A stretch of 64,000 nucleotides of DNA from Lycium barbarum (taxonomy: Eukaryota; Streptophyta; Magnoliopsida; Solanales; Solanaceae), in the NCBI RefSeq assembly GCF_019175385.1, contig NC_083338.1, positions 67,898,712 to 67,962,711 on the forward strand, written 5' to 3'. Positions 1 through 13,427 of the stretch are shown in pieces. The position numbers were made by a program, and so were the translations under genes. Position 1 is the stretch's first letter; each line of letters begins with the position of its first letter. Below the pieces are notes generated by a model that saw only the letters and a program-made list of their open reading frames with translations, was not told where the DNA came from and ran no database searches.

Positions 1-1489
1 CTAAAACTTGGAGGAAGAATAGGTGTCACTGCTTTTTCTGTGTTGTGTGTCTAATTTGGATTGGTAGGTTTCAAAACTTGAAATTGTTGGCTCATACTAA
101 TGTCACATGAACTTTGAAATGATTCCTTTTAAAACTCATTGATTAAAGCTGTCTTTAGTGAAACAATCTTCCTTACTAGTAAAATGTGTTTATGGGATCC
201 TTAAATGAGTTTTGAAAATCAAGTATCTTGTTTGGTGTCTTGTGAGTCTTAAACTTGTGTTTCTGGTCTCTTTTAAAACTGTGTAGTTGTAAAAATTCAA
301 AGATAAAGATTGGTGATTTATGAGACTGTTTCTACCTTGTGTGAATATTGTCTTTTCTTTCCTTGGTCCTGTTAAGTGTCCTTTAAAAGGTTGAGTTGGT
401 TTTGGACTTGGCTTGTGGATTTTGAAACTTGTTTGAGATTCTGGAAAATGCTGGTGGAGTATGTGGTCTTTTAAAATGAGAACCTGAGTGTAAAAGATTG
501 TTTTGGAAGGTCTATGTCACTTGTTGCTTGTCTTATTGATTTCTGAGAGTTTAAGTGTCATTTTGAACCTTGTATGTGTGGCCAATGCCTATTCTGTCAA
601 GTTGATTAAAAGAGTTAGAAGTGTAGGGAGTTTTGGAAGCTTAATTTCTTGTTTTAAAACTAAGTATAATAGGTCTAAATTAGTACTTTTGAAATTGTTG
701 TGTGTTATTTGTGGAATTGGTTTCTCCTTTTACTTGTACATGTCAAGGATGCTCTATAATCTGTTACTTTTGTGACTTGTGTGCTCTGGATTTGAGTTTT
801 GGGTCACAGTTCTGGGAACTTTCATCACCTAGAGTTTAAATGTATAGGAGAGTTAAAACTAAACCAAAAAGTATTTAAAAAGGACTAAGTATAGGACCTG
901 TTTTGTGTGGACCATTCCCTTGGCCATTTTGTTTGATTGATCTTGTGACTTGTGTACTTTATCCTCCCTTCCCTTGCTTGTTTTATTTAAACCAAGGCCT
1001 GTCTGATGGGATGTGTTGAACTTAGGACAGTATCATGAACCCTTTTCTAGCCCTAGCCCAAGCTTCTTTGGGACCTGCAATTGCTCCTAATGAGTTTTCT
1101 ACTATTGTGACTTGCTGTGACAGTAGTTGGATCAGGTTTATACCTAGGACAGCGTCATGTTCCCTTTTACTTTCTTGTGAGCTTGCTGGCTTTGTCTTGA
1201 TTACCCATTGCTGGCCCTGTTTGATCCTACATTTGTGTTAAAACTGTTAGTTTTAATTCTGAGAATGAAACTAAGTTAAAACTGTCATTGTAAGACCCTG
1301 CAAAATCTTTCCTATAGGACTGCTTATAGACTGAAATGACCTTTGATATTAACTGAGACCTTTGGGACCAAATGCTTGAATTCAAACCTAGACCATGATA
1401 AAAGAAATCACTCCAACACCACCCTCCCTTATTAGTCAACGGAGCCATGAAATTACGCGTCAACACAACCGCTCAACCATAAGGACAAG
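1..1489. other. Unidentified low-complexity intergenic DNA
   Basis: GT-rich and then AT-rich sequence with no convincing gene. The open frames here (503-775, 1035-1241, 1227-1466) are short, have no recognisable domain and sit in no clear transcription unit. Two imperfect copies of a phrase containing AGGACAG(T/C) followed by TCATG and CCCTTTT occur near 1024 and 1147, so part of this may be decayed repeat sequence. No terminal motif or target duplication was found. Confidence 0.4.
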
Positions 1490-4400
1490 TCAATTATGAA
1501 ATAACCAAAAGAGTCACGATTCAATGTAATACAATCAGGATGAGTATCATCTCTATCACACACTTAGAAGTAGTAATATGTAATGCAACCCGAGTTAGTA
1601 TCACATCCGTACACACATGCTAAATGGAAATGTTTGCCCAAATAGCCATGACCTGCAGGGGACCAATGGTGTTCATGTACCACTCGCTCCGGAACTGACC
1701 TCGGATCATGAGCCCATAACTAGGCCACATCCTCACCCCCTGTCAAATGTTCCTTTTCATATATTTATATGTTCTTGCTCATCTCAATGTATTTCCGTTC
1801 CAACAATCAATAAGGAATGTGAACAATCAAATAATCAATATCACGGAACATAAGTCACCATGTCACAATCATAGCAAGACTTAAGAAATCAACCTCCCAA
1901 CAATGTGAATACTCCACGAAGATACACACAATAATAATACAAGTCATCATAAAACAGCCATACCAAGACTCAGAATTGACTCATCAATAGCATGAATAAG
2001 GAATCACTCTGAATCAACAAGAAAGTAAATACTGACGATTCCCGCATGCTCAGTACATAGAATAATGACAACATGAACACCCAATGAGGACACCTATAAT
2101 TTAGCAACAGGTCGCCCCCAACCATGGTACAACAAGACTCTATTATGGCCAACTAGATAATTGCACATACCCTACCCTGCTAACTAGATCAATAACAAAC
2201 CATATTCACTACTTTGCTTCCCTTTTTGGCCTATCAACTACGCATCTTGGTTCACTTATTCACTTTATGGCACGAGCCCACAGAAATCAGCATTTATCTT
2301 AGCCTAAACAATATCCAACTGAACTCCGTATCCGAAGATATAATCATGCTTTCTCCCGTCAATTCTATAGCATATATATGATTTACTAATCAAAGTCTAA
2401 CTCAAGTAAACCATAACCTACCTCGCTGCGTAACAGCTATCACGAACGTTCATAGAATATCCTGTTACACCTCGTATTTTCAGAAGAACGCTCGCCAAGT
2501 CTAAGTACAGGTACGTGGAATTTTGATCAAGAAAGTTAACCTTCAAATTTAAGGAATGACACAAGTATTAAGCATATTTACGGATAAAATGATATATGAG
2601 ATTATATGCACCTATATTGTGGTTATGGGGGTTTAAGATCATGTATGAGAAGTATCGGAAGGATTGGAGGTCGAAAGGGTGAAGATGAAAATTCAGACGA
2701 ACTGGGCAGAATTGCCCTATGCGTTCGTGACAGGGGCTCGCATTCGCGATGGCCATAAATATTCTAGACCATCACGTTCGCGAAGGTCCCTCGCGTTCGC
2801 AAAGGTCTCTGATTAAGTCGGTTTCCACCGACTTTGTCACCCTTATAAAAGGGGCAAAACCCTTCATTTTTCATTCTAAATATTTCCCAAAACTCAGAAA
2901 TCATATGGGGGAGTGAGGATATCCTAAAATAGAGGGTTTTGAGTGATTTTCAAGTAGTGAAGTATTAATCGAGACTCAGATAACGCATGGTTATGGTTCT
3001 AGTATCGTTTTACGGTGGATTTTGGCTTGGATTCAAGGTGAATATTGAAGATATTGTTGTTTTAACAAGAATAAGGTATTAATATCTCCTTATTAATATT
3101 ACTTTTGGTTTATTTATGAATATAGAGTAATTAAATGATCGTATAATAAAGTTGTGGGTTGAGAAATTGGATAAACATTGTGTGGGATGTTTCATGGAAT
3201 ATTTTGATATTGATAATGGTGTTGATGATGTTAGTATTGTTGTTGTTGTTGTTGGTTGTTGGTATGGTGATTTCGGTCTAGGCATATAAACAGGGGAGAT
3301 GCTGCCCGAGTTTCGGCAGACTTTAAGGGATTTAATTTGAAGGCTTAAGATAAGCGTATGACGATAAGCCTAATAGTAAAGTGAATGGTTTTATATGTAG
3401 ATTACGAGACTACGAATGATCTTATGTAGATTTCAAGACAAGAAGTAAGTTGTAAAGTCGAGGAGTAAGCTTCCAGGTATGTTAAGGCTTTCCCTTTCTT
3501 TCTTTTTGGCATGCTCCTATGATACGAGCGAACAACGAGTAATCGAGTCTCCATATTACTCTACTCTTAGAAGTATTAGGAGTATTTCAGTTACTGATGA
3601 TCATGTACCCCTCTATTATGATTATTCCTTCTGTTCATGGGTCTTAAATGTTGTATCATGATAATGTTAGTGTATGTTTATGCATTATATTCATTTGCAT
3701 ACATGCATATTGACCCGTGACCAGAAGGCGTTATATACGCGTACATTATGTATATATATATATATATATATATATACACCTATGTATGGAGTATGGGAAA
3801 AGGGCGAGGCATTATCTGCGCATTACCACCTGATTAGCTGGAGCACAGTAATGACGATTATTATGCCCGAAGGGGCCATTATGTTATTATGCCTGAAGAG
3901 GCCATTATGCTATTATACCTGAAGGGGCCTAAATGGGATATGGATCGGGTCGTACGTTCCTCGGCACTATGACCTATGCATATCATACGCCCGCAGAGGC
4001 ATTTTCAATAAGCAGAGATATACAGATATGTTCAGATAGTTAGACATATAGATGCATTCATACAGACATGTTTAGATAATCAGACTTACAGATGCATTCA
4101 GTCAGTCAGTTTAGCTTACGAGTTTCAGATTTTCTTCATGACTCCTATGTGTATGTTACTCTTATGCCATACATACTCAGTACATTTTTCCGTACTGACT
4201 CCCCTATTGCTCGGGGGGCTGCGTTCATGCTCGCAGGTTCAGATAGCCAGGGAGACGAATCACATCCTTAGGCTGCTTCTTCAGCTTGATAGTGAGCACT
4301 CTTCTCTTGTCGTAGTTATCGTCTAGACCGAGTATATGTTCTGATGTTTATGGATAGGGCGGAGGCCCTGTCCCGTCCACAGCATGTCCAGTATGTCAGT

Positions 4401-5139
4401 AGAGGCTCATAGACGCTTATATTCAGTCAGACAGTGTGGCCCGCTCAGCACATGTTTGGTTACATAGTTTTATCGGGTAGCCTTGTCGTCTTGCACCCTG
4501 GTTCAATTTAGTGATGCATGTATATATATATCTTTTAAGGGTTGTGGCCCTCCAGCTTATGATATCTATCAGTCAGCAGATCATGTTGTGAGCGCCCTCA
4601 GGTGGCCCACAATAAGCATAAGCAGGTATGTTATGTATGTGTTGTGGCATCTAAAAGGTCAGCTTCTGGGTGTCCGTCATAGCCCTCCGGTTGGGCTGTG
4701 ACATATCCATCATCCCGTCTTTGAGCCGAAAGTCGTGATAGAGAAATCTTTAAGGAAGATAACGCGAAGGATGTTTGAAGGGCTACTTTTCCCTAGTCAT
4801 CAAGTGTTTTACTCTGGGAATACCCTAATAACGGCTTAGAAGAGGGGTTTTGTGGACAAAAAAGGATTAATTCCGAAATAAGATCATTAAATGCGGGTAC
4901 TGATCCGCGTATACCGCTGCAGCGAACTGTTCGTCCGCTACAGCGAGCTCGCTATGGCGGTCGTTCACCCGCTGCGGTGAAGACGTCCTCCCCGGGCCCA
5001 CAACTATTTAACTCTCATCTAATTAACCTACGATAAAATATTACACCTAAAACTCCCCCGGGGAGTAATCTTATGACAATACACTTGGTTTTGTACGCGG
5101 GCTACGGAACACCTAATAACGACCGGATGGGTCGTTACA
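1490..5139 (-). mobile_element. Minus-strand Gypsy LTR (TGTAACGACCC type), split by a nested solo LTR
   Basis: Read on the minus strand, the sequence begins at 5139 with TGTAACGACCCATCCGG, a start typical of plant Gypsy LTRs of the Tekay/Del group. It runs left through a GC-rich leader-like stretch (about 4900-5000) and is interrupted at 2463-4703 by another LTR. The two halves abut cleanly across the 5-bp duplication TATCC. The left boundary near 1490 is a guess; no primer-binding site or internal coding region is visible to its left. It could be a solo or truncated LTR. Confidence 0.5.
2463..4703 (+). mobile_element. Solo LTR, Tekay-like Gypsy, with target duplication TATCC
   Basis: The element starts TGTTACACCTCG at 2463 and ends GGGCTGTGACA at 4703. 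It is flanked by TATCC at 2458-2462 and again at 4704-4708, so both ends are firm. There is no internal region, primer-binding site or second LTR, so this is a solo LTR left by recombination between the two LTRs. It contains a (TA)n run at 3749-3776, about four ~27-bp repeats with the core CCTGAAGGGGCC near 3860-3930, and a CTCAGTAC...GTACTGAC palindromic block near 4168-4200 that is shared with the other Tekay-type LTRs in this window. Confidence 0.9.
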
Positions 5140-6425
5140 AAAAAAAACACTCAGTCCTCTATGATACCCATATGGTATATATTATATACAGATAAGGTAT
5201 CATAGAACGTTGGATCATTCCTTCAAAAAATACTACTCAGTCTTCAGTGATACCCACATGGTATATCATATAGTGACATGGTATCATACAGGACTGACAG
5301 TCCATTCCTTCAAGAAAATATTGAGTTCTCTATGATCCCAACCTGGTATATCATATACTAACAAGGTATTGTAGATAGCAGATTCATTCCAACACTGCTC
5401 AATCCTCTATTATGCCCACACGGTATATTCATATACTGCCAGGGTATCATAGAGGACTAGTTCATTTTTTCGGGAAAAAAAACACTCCTCGGTTCTCTAT
5501 GATAACCAGACGATATATTCATATACTGCCAGGGTATCATAGAGGACTGGTTCATTTTTTCGAAAAAAAAAAAAACACTCCTCGGTTCTCTATGATAACC
5601 AGACGATATATTCATATACTGTCAGGGTATCATAGAGGACTGGTTCATTTCTTCGAAAAAAAACACTCATCGGTCCTCTATGATACCCACACGGTATATT
5701 CATATACTGTCAAGGTATCATAAAGGACTGGTTCATTTCTTCGGGAAAAAAACACTCCTCGATCCTCTATGATACCCACACGGTATATTCATAAACTGTT
5801 AGGGTATCATAGAGGACTGGTTCATTTCTTCTAAAAAAAACACTCTTCGATCCTCTATGATACCCATACGGTATATTCATAAAATGCCAGGGTATCATAG
5901 AGGACTGGTTCATTTCTTCGGGAAAAAAAATTCCTCGGTCTTCTATGATACCCACATGGTATATATATCATATATTATACACTGACAGGATGTCATAGAG
6001 AAATGATTCATTCTTTCAAGAAAAACACAACTCAATCCTCTATGATACATACATGGTATATATCATATACCAACAGGCTATCATGGATAACTGACCCGCA
6101 TTATATAGCATATGATTTCATAAAGTACTGAGTCATTCCTTAAAAAAAGAGCCCCTCATCTATGATACTCACAAGGTATATATCATATATTGACATGGTA
6201 TCTTAGAGACTGGTTCATTTCATAAAAAGACACTTCTCAATCCTCTATAATACCATCCCGGTAAATATCATATACTGACAGAGTATCATAGAGGAATGGT
6301 TCATTCCTTACAAAACGTCATCAGTCCTCTATAATACCATATGGTATATATCATATATAGACAGGGTACCACAGAGAGCCGACATGATATCATAAAGGAC
6401 AGGTTCATTCCTTCAAAAGAAAAAA
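5140..6425. repeat. Tandem array of ~90-bp repeats, each with a hairpin
   Basis: About 14 units of 85-95 bp begin right after the LTR end at 5139. Each unit contains CCTCTATGATACC, a ~25-bp spacer with a GGTATAT core, then GGTATCATAGAGG, which pairs perfectly with the first motif, followed by GGTTCATTTCTTC and a run of A. Central units (about 5400-5960) are most alike and outer units are more diverged, as expected for a satellite-like array. Because some units are 93 bp (31 codons), an artefactual repetitive 103-codon frame at 5412-5723 runs through them. It is not a gene. Confidence 0.9.
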
Positions 6426-6791
6426 AAAATTAAAAAAAAAAAGAATAAGCTTAATTTTAATAGATATTTTAATTTTTATCTTATTTCTAACAACTTTTAC
6501 TTGTGAAAAAAAAATAGATTCATACTTTAACATAAAATTTATTTTTATTTACAAAAAATAGAAAATTATAAAAATATAATAAAATAGGAAAAGTAAAAAG
6601 AGATAAAATAACCAATAATAAAAATGAAAAGAGTTATTATTAATAGAAAAAGGACAAAAGGGAAAAAGAAAACAAAAACCAAAAAACAAAGAATTAAAAG
6701 AAGATGAGAAAGGGACACAAACAAAAAGTAAAGGATAGGAACACAACCAGCAGTTGCACGTGACTTCAACAATTAAGGTCCCGTATGCTGG
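6426..6791. other. A-rich spacer between satellite array and foldback element
   Basis: Strongly A-rich on the plus strand, with long runs of A and few G or C. The two open frames on the opposite strand are hydrophobic low-complexity products of T-rich DNA and are not supported as genes. Confidence 0.5.
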
Positions 6792-6864
6792 GTCCGGAAC
6801 CGAAATAACCCAAAAAAAAAAGGTATGAACCAAAATACTCCAGAAAAAAAAAATACAAAAGTAC

Positions 6865-6950
6865 CTTTAACGCATGAAAATCATGCGTTAAAGGACTTGA
6901 CGGAAACAGATCCGTTAAGTCCTTTAACGCATGATTTTCATGCGTTATTG
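6865..6950. repeat. Subterminal palindrome pair of the foldback element, left arm
   Basis: Two near-perfect palindromes, AACGCATG/CATGCGTT separated by AAAAT or ATTTT, lie about 30 bp apart and are joined by a segment that also pairs (GACGGAAACAG/TCCGTTAAGTCC). The mirrored copy lies at about 12336-12420 in the right arm. Confidence 0.8.
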
Positions 6951-8987
6951 GATGGTCTTTTTTCTTTCTTTCTTTCTTTCTTTCTTTCTTTCATTTCTTT
7001 CTTCCTTCCTTTCTTTCATACTTTTTTACATACGTTAGTCATAGATTAATCATGCTTCGAGACTCCAAAACTTGAATAATTTATATAGAACTCTATTTAT
7101 TTTTGTGCGATTAATAAGATAGGCTCAACACATCAAGGATACACAAAACTTCGGATTGTCGTTTTAGTGGTTGAAAAGTGCTCAAAATCCATTTTTGTTT
7201 GAAGACTTGTTGTCATTAGCTTTAAGTTATTTATGTTTTAGGGTTTCGTGTTATTTTTATATTAATGCGTAACTTTATTTTGACAATTTCACAAATAAAT
7301 AAATTAATAATAAATAAAAAATTAATAATCCATAATCAATTAACAAAATATTAATTCATAATCAATTATTTCTGTGTAATTTTTTTTTTTTTTTGCGTTA
7401 TACCCTTCAACACCCAACTAATTGGAGTCCGCAACTTAAATAACTCCAAAAGTGGGTGTGGGTACCAAAATAATCCATTAACGAATAACGAACAATAAGA
7501 TAAATCCCGAATAACAAACAATAAACTAAATCCCGAATAACAAACAATAAACTAAATCCCGAATAACGAACGATAAATTAAATCCTGGATAACAAAGGAT
7601 AAGCTAAATCCTTAGTTTTGGATTGAACATCATTAACATAATTTCCGAAAAGGTTTAGTTAGTTAACATAATTTTTTGAAGAAGGATTAATTAGTTAATA
7701 TAAAATTTTGTTTGTTATTACTTTAACTATATGAGTTAAGTAAATTATAATCAACAATACAATATCATGGATTATTCAAAATAACTAACTAAATCCTCCA
7801 TAACTTATCCTAGTTAAGTAAGTTCTAATTAGATATAAAATTTTAGTTAATTTCAAGAATAATGAATAATTTAGTATTTACAAATACGACACCTCCATGG
7901 ATCTCCGTTAATTATATGTTAATTATGGCATTGTTAATATTTATTAATTATGTCATTGTTAATATATTTATTTCTGAAATTGTTTTTCCCATGTTAATTA
8001 CTTGTTTATCCCATGTTAATCGTTAAATAAATTAGTTCGTTTTTTACTAATAACATCTTCTCAACGCTCCTGCTGAGGTTTGATCCCTGGCTTTACCACC
8101 AAGCCAAGTTGGTTAAAGTAACAATGTAGACACTTTTTATTATATTGTATGTTCACTAATGCTATCTAACTTGTTTTCTTAAATTGAATTTGGAATCTTG
8201 AAATTGACATTGAAAACATCATTATCACGGGATTATGGAATTGAAATATATTTTTCGCCATTAGATTTAAAAAAGAAATAAATGAAAATTGCACACAAAT
8301 TTGGAGGAAAATTGAAATTGAATGGGATAACGGACGTTTTTAGAAAATTTGGGGCGGGCGAACAGCCTTGCGGCAGTTCAGACGCATAGATCTCGAAAAA
8401 ATACCTAAAATCAAAAACAAAATCGCATCAAATGAACATCCGAGCGCAAAGTTATGGCCATTTAAAATTTCACCAACTTACAAATAAATTAGTGCGCAAA
8501 AGGTTTTTTAATGGGTAATTTTGGTACTCAAATCCACTTTTTGGGTTATTTAAGTTGCGGACTCCAATTAGTTGGGGGTTAAAGGGTATAACGCAAAAAA
8601 AAAAAATTACACATAAATAATTGATCATGAATTGATATTTTGTCAATTGATTATAAAAATAAAGTTTTAATCACTAAAAACAAAGTTACGCATTAATATA
8701 AAAATAATGCAAAACCCTAAAACATAAATAACTTAAAGCTAATGACAACAAGTCTTCAAACAAAAATGACATAATTAACAAATAATTAACATGGGATAAA
8801 CAAGTAATTAACATGGGAAAAACAATTTCAAAAATAAATATATTAACAATGACATAATTAACAAATATTAACAATGCCATAATTAACAAATAATTAACGG
8901 AGATCCATGGAGGTGTCGTATTTGTAAATACTAAATTATTCATTATTCTTGAAATTAACTAAAATTTTATATCTAATTAGAACTTAC

Positions 8988-11509
8988 TGTTACACCTTGG
9001 AAAATTCTCCGCATATGTACAGCGAATAGGCTAACAAAGCACATAGCGTGTGCGATGTTTTGATGAGTAATGACGTCCCTTAGATTAGTATCGAAGTGTT
9101 GAACAATTGTTAAGAAGGTTCCATAAGGATCGGAGATTTAATGAAGTGACAAAAATAAGATTCAGTTAACTGGTGGATTATACGGTCGATTATACGGACC
9201 GTATAATGATTTTACGGTCGTATAATGAACCGTAGAAGTGTCACAGAATGAAGTTGAGAAAAGGTGGGTTTTACAGTAGATTATACGGACCGTACAAAAT
9301 TTTACGGCCCGTAAAATGAACCGTCAAGTTGACACAAAAAAGGGCAGCCACTGGAGCAGTTTTACGGTCGATTATACGGACCGTATAAATTTATACAGAC
9401 CGTATAATGGACCGTATAATGGCATCGGGACAGATTTCAACTTTATAAAAAAATGATCCAAGTTCATTTTATTCATTTCTCCTTCTCACGCCACGACCCA
9501 ACCTCTCTCTAGAACATTCCAAACTCTTCCAAACCAAGAATTCAAGTGAAGAATTAAGATCAACTTCATCAATCCACAAGAACCAAGTGTAAGAAACCCA
9601 TCAAGGATCATCTAGGTTAAAAAATTCCATGGAAGGTGGAACTAGGGTTTTGTGCAAGTGAAGTAATTCAACTCAAGACTTGTTCAACCATCATCTAAGG
9701 TATGTTTCATGACTTTATCATGTTGTTTAAGGTATTAGAAGAATAAGAAGCTTGAATTGTAGAGAGACATGGGAAATGGGTCTTGAATGGGTGAATAGTG
9801 CCACCATTGAATGATAGTGGAATTGAATCATGAATGTTAGTGTGTTGTGAGTATGAATACGTTATAAATGACATGTAGACCATGAGATAAGTGTGATACA
9901 TGGGAAAATACGATAGCGAACCTATAACCATAAATGTGAAGAAATTGGAGAGAAATAGTGGATTTTACTCAAAGTATATAAATGATGGTTGTTGCTTGCG
10001 ATATGGTGAGTGTTGTTGTAAATGTTGGGAGTTGAGATAGAACGTGGGAAAGGTAGTATAAACAAAGGAAGTGCCGCCCAATTTTCTCTAGAGTAGTAGT
10101 GCGTTCTTATGGCTAATGGACTAATGTTAGTACGAATCCTCTTTTGAAGGTAGAGGCGTAACATTGAAGGAGAACAAGCGAACGCTAGATCGCTTAAACG
10201 AGAAAGGTATGTAAGGCTTAACTCTTCTTCAAAAAGGCATGAATCCCTCAAGCTTTCCATAATCCCTTTATAAAATGAAGCTTATGAGTCCTTCTATGTA
10301 CTAAAGCACCTATGAGCATGATAATAGTGATAATGAGCTAGAGTGTAGAGATTCAAGGAAATGTGGTATGATGTTCCTATAACGCTAATGATGTTATTAT
10401 TGCTAACACTTGCCTTATGTTTTATTCCCTTCAAGGCGAGGCATGATACTCATAAATGTCCATAATACAATCGGGGGTTCACGACCTTACGTCACCCCGA
10501 CATAGGGTGGTTGTCTTAAAGACTAATGTATGCTCCTAATGCTAATGTATGCTATGGCGATAAGATAATGAATAATGCTAATTTATAATATAACTATGGG
10601 ATACATGGAACACTAAGAAATGATAATATGATGCTATGGCATGAAATGTATAATAATGACGTGTTATGATTGATGTTGTGATGATAAGATTTCCACCGCG
10701 CCTATATGGCCGGGCATGTCACCGCTAAGGCGGGCTGCGTATAATTCCACCGCGCCTATATGACCGGTCATGTCACCGCTAATGCGGGCTGCTATGTTTA
10801 CACCGAGCCGAGAGGGTCGGGCATGATCACCACTAGTGGGCGGCATATGAGGGTTACCCGGACGCGGGTGACGATACAGGTTGTGATGTGATGATGTATA
10901 TGATGATGTATGTGATGATGTATGGGATGTGATAACGTGTATACTATGATTATGTAAAATGTGAAATATGGAAGTAATACAATTGCCTATGACACTCGTG
11001 CAGGTTATATCTTTGTCCCATGACTTATGATCTTTCCATTATGTTGTTTATTTCATTCCTGCCTTACATACTCAGTACAATACTCGTACTGACGTCCGTT
11101 TTCTTTGGACGCTGTGTTCATGCCCACAGGTAGATAGGGAGGAGATCTTGCTCCAGATTCTTAGAGGCTGCTAGCTGACTGAAAGCCCTCCTTTGTTCCG
11201 GAGGTGCCTATGATGATTCTTTTGCGTACAGTTGTAGATGTCATCTCTTAGAGGCTCGTAGATACTCGATGTGGGTCATGTGGTTTCATGGCGTGGTTAT
11301 GGTGTAATGGTATATGTATATATATTATTTTGCTAGCCCAAGGGCTCATGTGTATAAAATGTTTTTGTTTCCAAATGAAAACAGGTTTTATTATAAATTG
11401 AGCCTGAATCGGATAAATGATTGTTAAATAAGCCTAAGACGTAATAGTACGAGCGGTGCTCGGTGGTTAGCCCCGGGTACCCGTCACGGCCCCTAGTCGG
11501 GTCGTGACA
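8988..11509 (+). mobile_element. Solo LTR, Tekay-like Gypsy, with target duplication CTTAC
   Basis: Starts TGTTACACCTTGG at 8988, ends GGGTCGTGACA at 11509, flanked by CTTAC at 8983-8987 and 11510-11514. The uninterrupted target survives in the left arm of the foldback element (about 7820-7835), where the reverse complement reads through one CTTAC without the insert. This independently confirms both boundaries. The LTR has a cluster of TACGGACCGTA palindromes near 9190-9420, GC-rich repeats near 10690-10830 and the CTCAGTAC...GTACTGACGTCCG block near 11070-11100. No internal region remains. Confidence 0.93.
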
Positions 11510-12492
11510 CTTACTTAACTAGGATAAGTTATGGAGGATTTAGTTAGTTATTTTGAATAATCCATGATATTGTATTGTTGATTATAATTTACTTAACTCA
11601 TATAGTTAAAGTAATAACGAACAAAATTTTATATTAACTAACTAATCCTTCTTCAAAAAATTATGTTAACTAACTAATCCTTTTCGGAAATTATGTTAAT
11701 GATGTTCAATCCAAAACTAAGGATTTAGCTTATCCTTTGTTATTCAGGATTTAATTTATCGTTCGTTATTCGGGATTTAATTTATTGTTCGTTATTCGGG
11801 ATTTAGCTTATTGTTCGTTATTCGTTAATGGATTATTTTGGTACCCACACCCACTTTTGGAGTTATTTAAGTTGCGGACTCCAATTAGTTGGGTGTTGAA
11901 GGGTATAACGCAAAAAAAAAATTACATAGAAATAATTGATTATGAATTAATATTTTGTTAATTGATTATGGATTATTAATTTTTTCTTTATTGTTAATTT
12001 ATTTATTTGTGAAATTGTCAAAATAAAGTTACGCATTAATATAAAAATAACACGAAACCCTAAAACATAAATAACTTAAAGCTAATGACAACAAGTCTTC
12101 AAACAAAAATGGACTTTGAGCACTTTTCAACCACTAAAACGACAATCCGAAGTTTTGTGTATCCTTGATGTGTTGAGCCTACCTTATTAATCGCACAAAA
12201 ATAAATAGGGTTCTATATAAAATATTTAAGTTTTGGAGTCTCGAAGCATGATTAATCTATAGCTAAAATATGTAAAAAAGTGTGAAAGAAAGGAAGAAAG
12301 AAAGAAAAGAAAGAAAGAAAAAAAAAAACCATCCAATAATGCATGAAAATCATGCGTTAAAGGCCTTAACGGGTCCGTCTCCGTCAAGTCCTTTAACGCA
12401 TGATTTTTATGCGTTAAAGGTACTTTTGTACCTTTTTTTTTCCTGGGATATTTTGGTTCATACCCTTTTTTTGGGTTATTTTGGTTCCGGAC

Positions 12493-13372
12493 TCCGGTAT
12501 GCTTGGGTATGGAGGAGCGAAATGGGGTCATCGGGGTAAAACTTTTGGCCGAATAGGTAAGTAAGTAATTAAATAGTATAGGGGCAGTTTCGCGTAATTA
12601 TTTTGCTTCTTGTGGGTAGTTCGTGTACTTTCCCCTTAAATAAACAAGACTTCTGCAAGAATTAAATTCACGTGGCTTGTATTTTAATAAAAAATGAAAA
12701 AATAATTTTGTACTCGATTTTTACTTCTCGTATATCTAAATTATTTACGTAACGGTAAAGATATCAATTAATCATTTATTTAACTGATGATATATTTACT
12801 CTAAATTTAATGGGTCATTTTCACCTCCTAACTTTACTTTAAAAATCAAATTTCCCTCTCAATTTTAAATAATAGTCATTCTCCATCCTTTATCTTAATT
12901 GAATTTTTTAAATTTCTATTTTACCCTTACATTATTAACTTATTTTTTTTCTTTTACTTCTTTAAAATTATGATTTTTATCTTTTTAATCTATGTAACAA
13001 ATTTTCAAAAATAATATATAATTTTCAAGACAAAAAAAAGTAAAAAATACTAAATGAGTATATAATTTAATGTCGTTCTCTAATAAAATAAATGAGAAGA
13101 ATAAAATTTTATTAATAATAATCAACACTTTGATATTTATTTATATAAGTAAAAATAACAAATAAAAATAATAGGTAATAATAACTTTATAAATACATTT
13201 CAATGCATGTAATCAAAATAATTAATAAATAAAGGTGAATTATTTAACAAATTCCAAAAAGATTTTATTTTTTTATTATAAATAAATTTTAAATTATAAT
13301 TATATTTCATTAATGACAATCAAAATTCATTTATATATTGACAATAGAGAATAAGAGAAAAATAAAATTTAA

Positions 13373-13427
<55 letters not shown>

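Larger units (their letters stand above)
6792..12492. mobile_element. Large foldback (long terminal inverted repeat) DNA element, non-autonomous
   Basis: The left end GTCCGGAACC (from 6792) is mirrored by GGTTCCGGAC (to 12492). The inverted match continues for over 1 kb: left arm 6792 to about 8000, right arm about 8885-8987 plus 11515-12492, once the solo LTR at 8988-11509 is removed. Subterminal palindromes built on AACGCATG...CATGCGTT occur twice near each end. The loop (about 8000-8885) holds a partial extra copy of arm sequence (about 8510-8760). No transposase frame is present. Long TIRs suggest a Mutator-like or Foldback element. GTATGCTGG before the left end and GTATGCTTGG four bases after the right end may be remnants of a 9-10-bp target duplication, which would fit a Mutator-like origin. 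Confidence 0.75.

Noticed and set aside
5412..5723. 103-codon repetitive open frame
   Set aside because: It is a translation of the ~90-bp tandem repeats (31-residue periodicity from 93-bp units); no start context and no protein-like composition outside the repeat.
5140..6425. CRISPR-like array
   Set aside because: Eukaryotic context; units are contiguous diverged satellite repeats, not identical repeats with unique spacers, and no associated genes exist.
8040..8125. tRNA-like A-box and B-box words (GCCAAGTTGGTTAAAG, GGTTTGATCCC), possible SINE
   Set aside because: The boxes are in the wrong order on the plus strand, no A-rich tail or target duplication follows, and the segment lies inside the foldback element loop.
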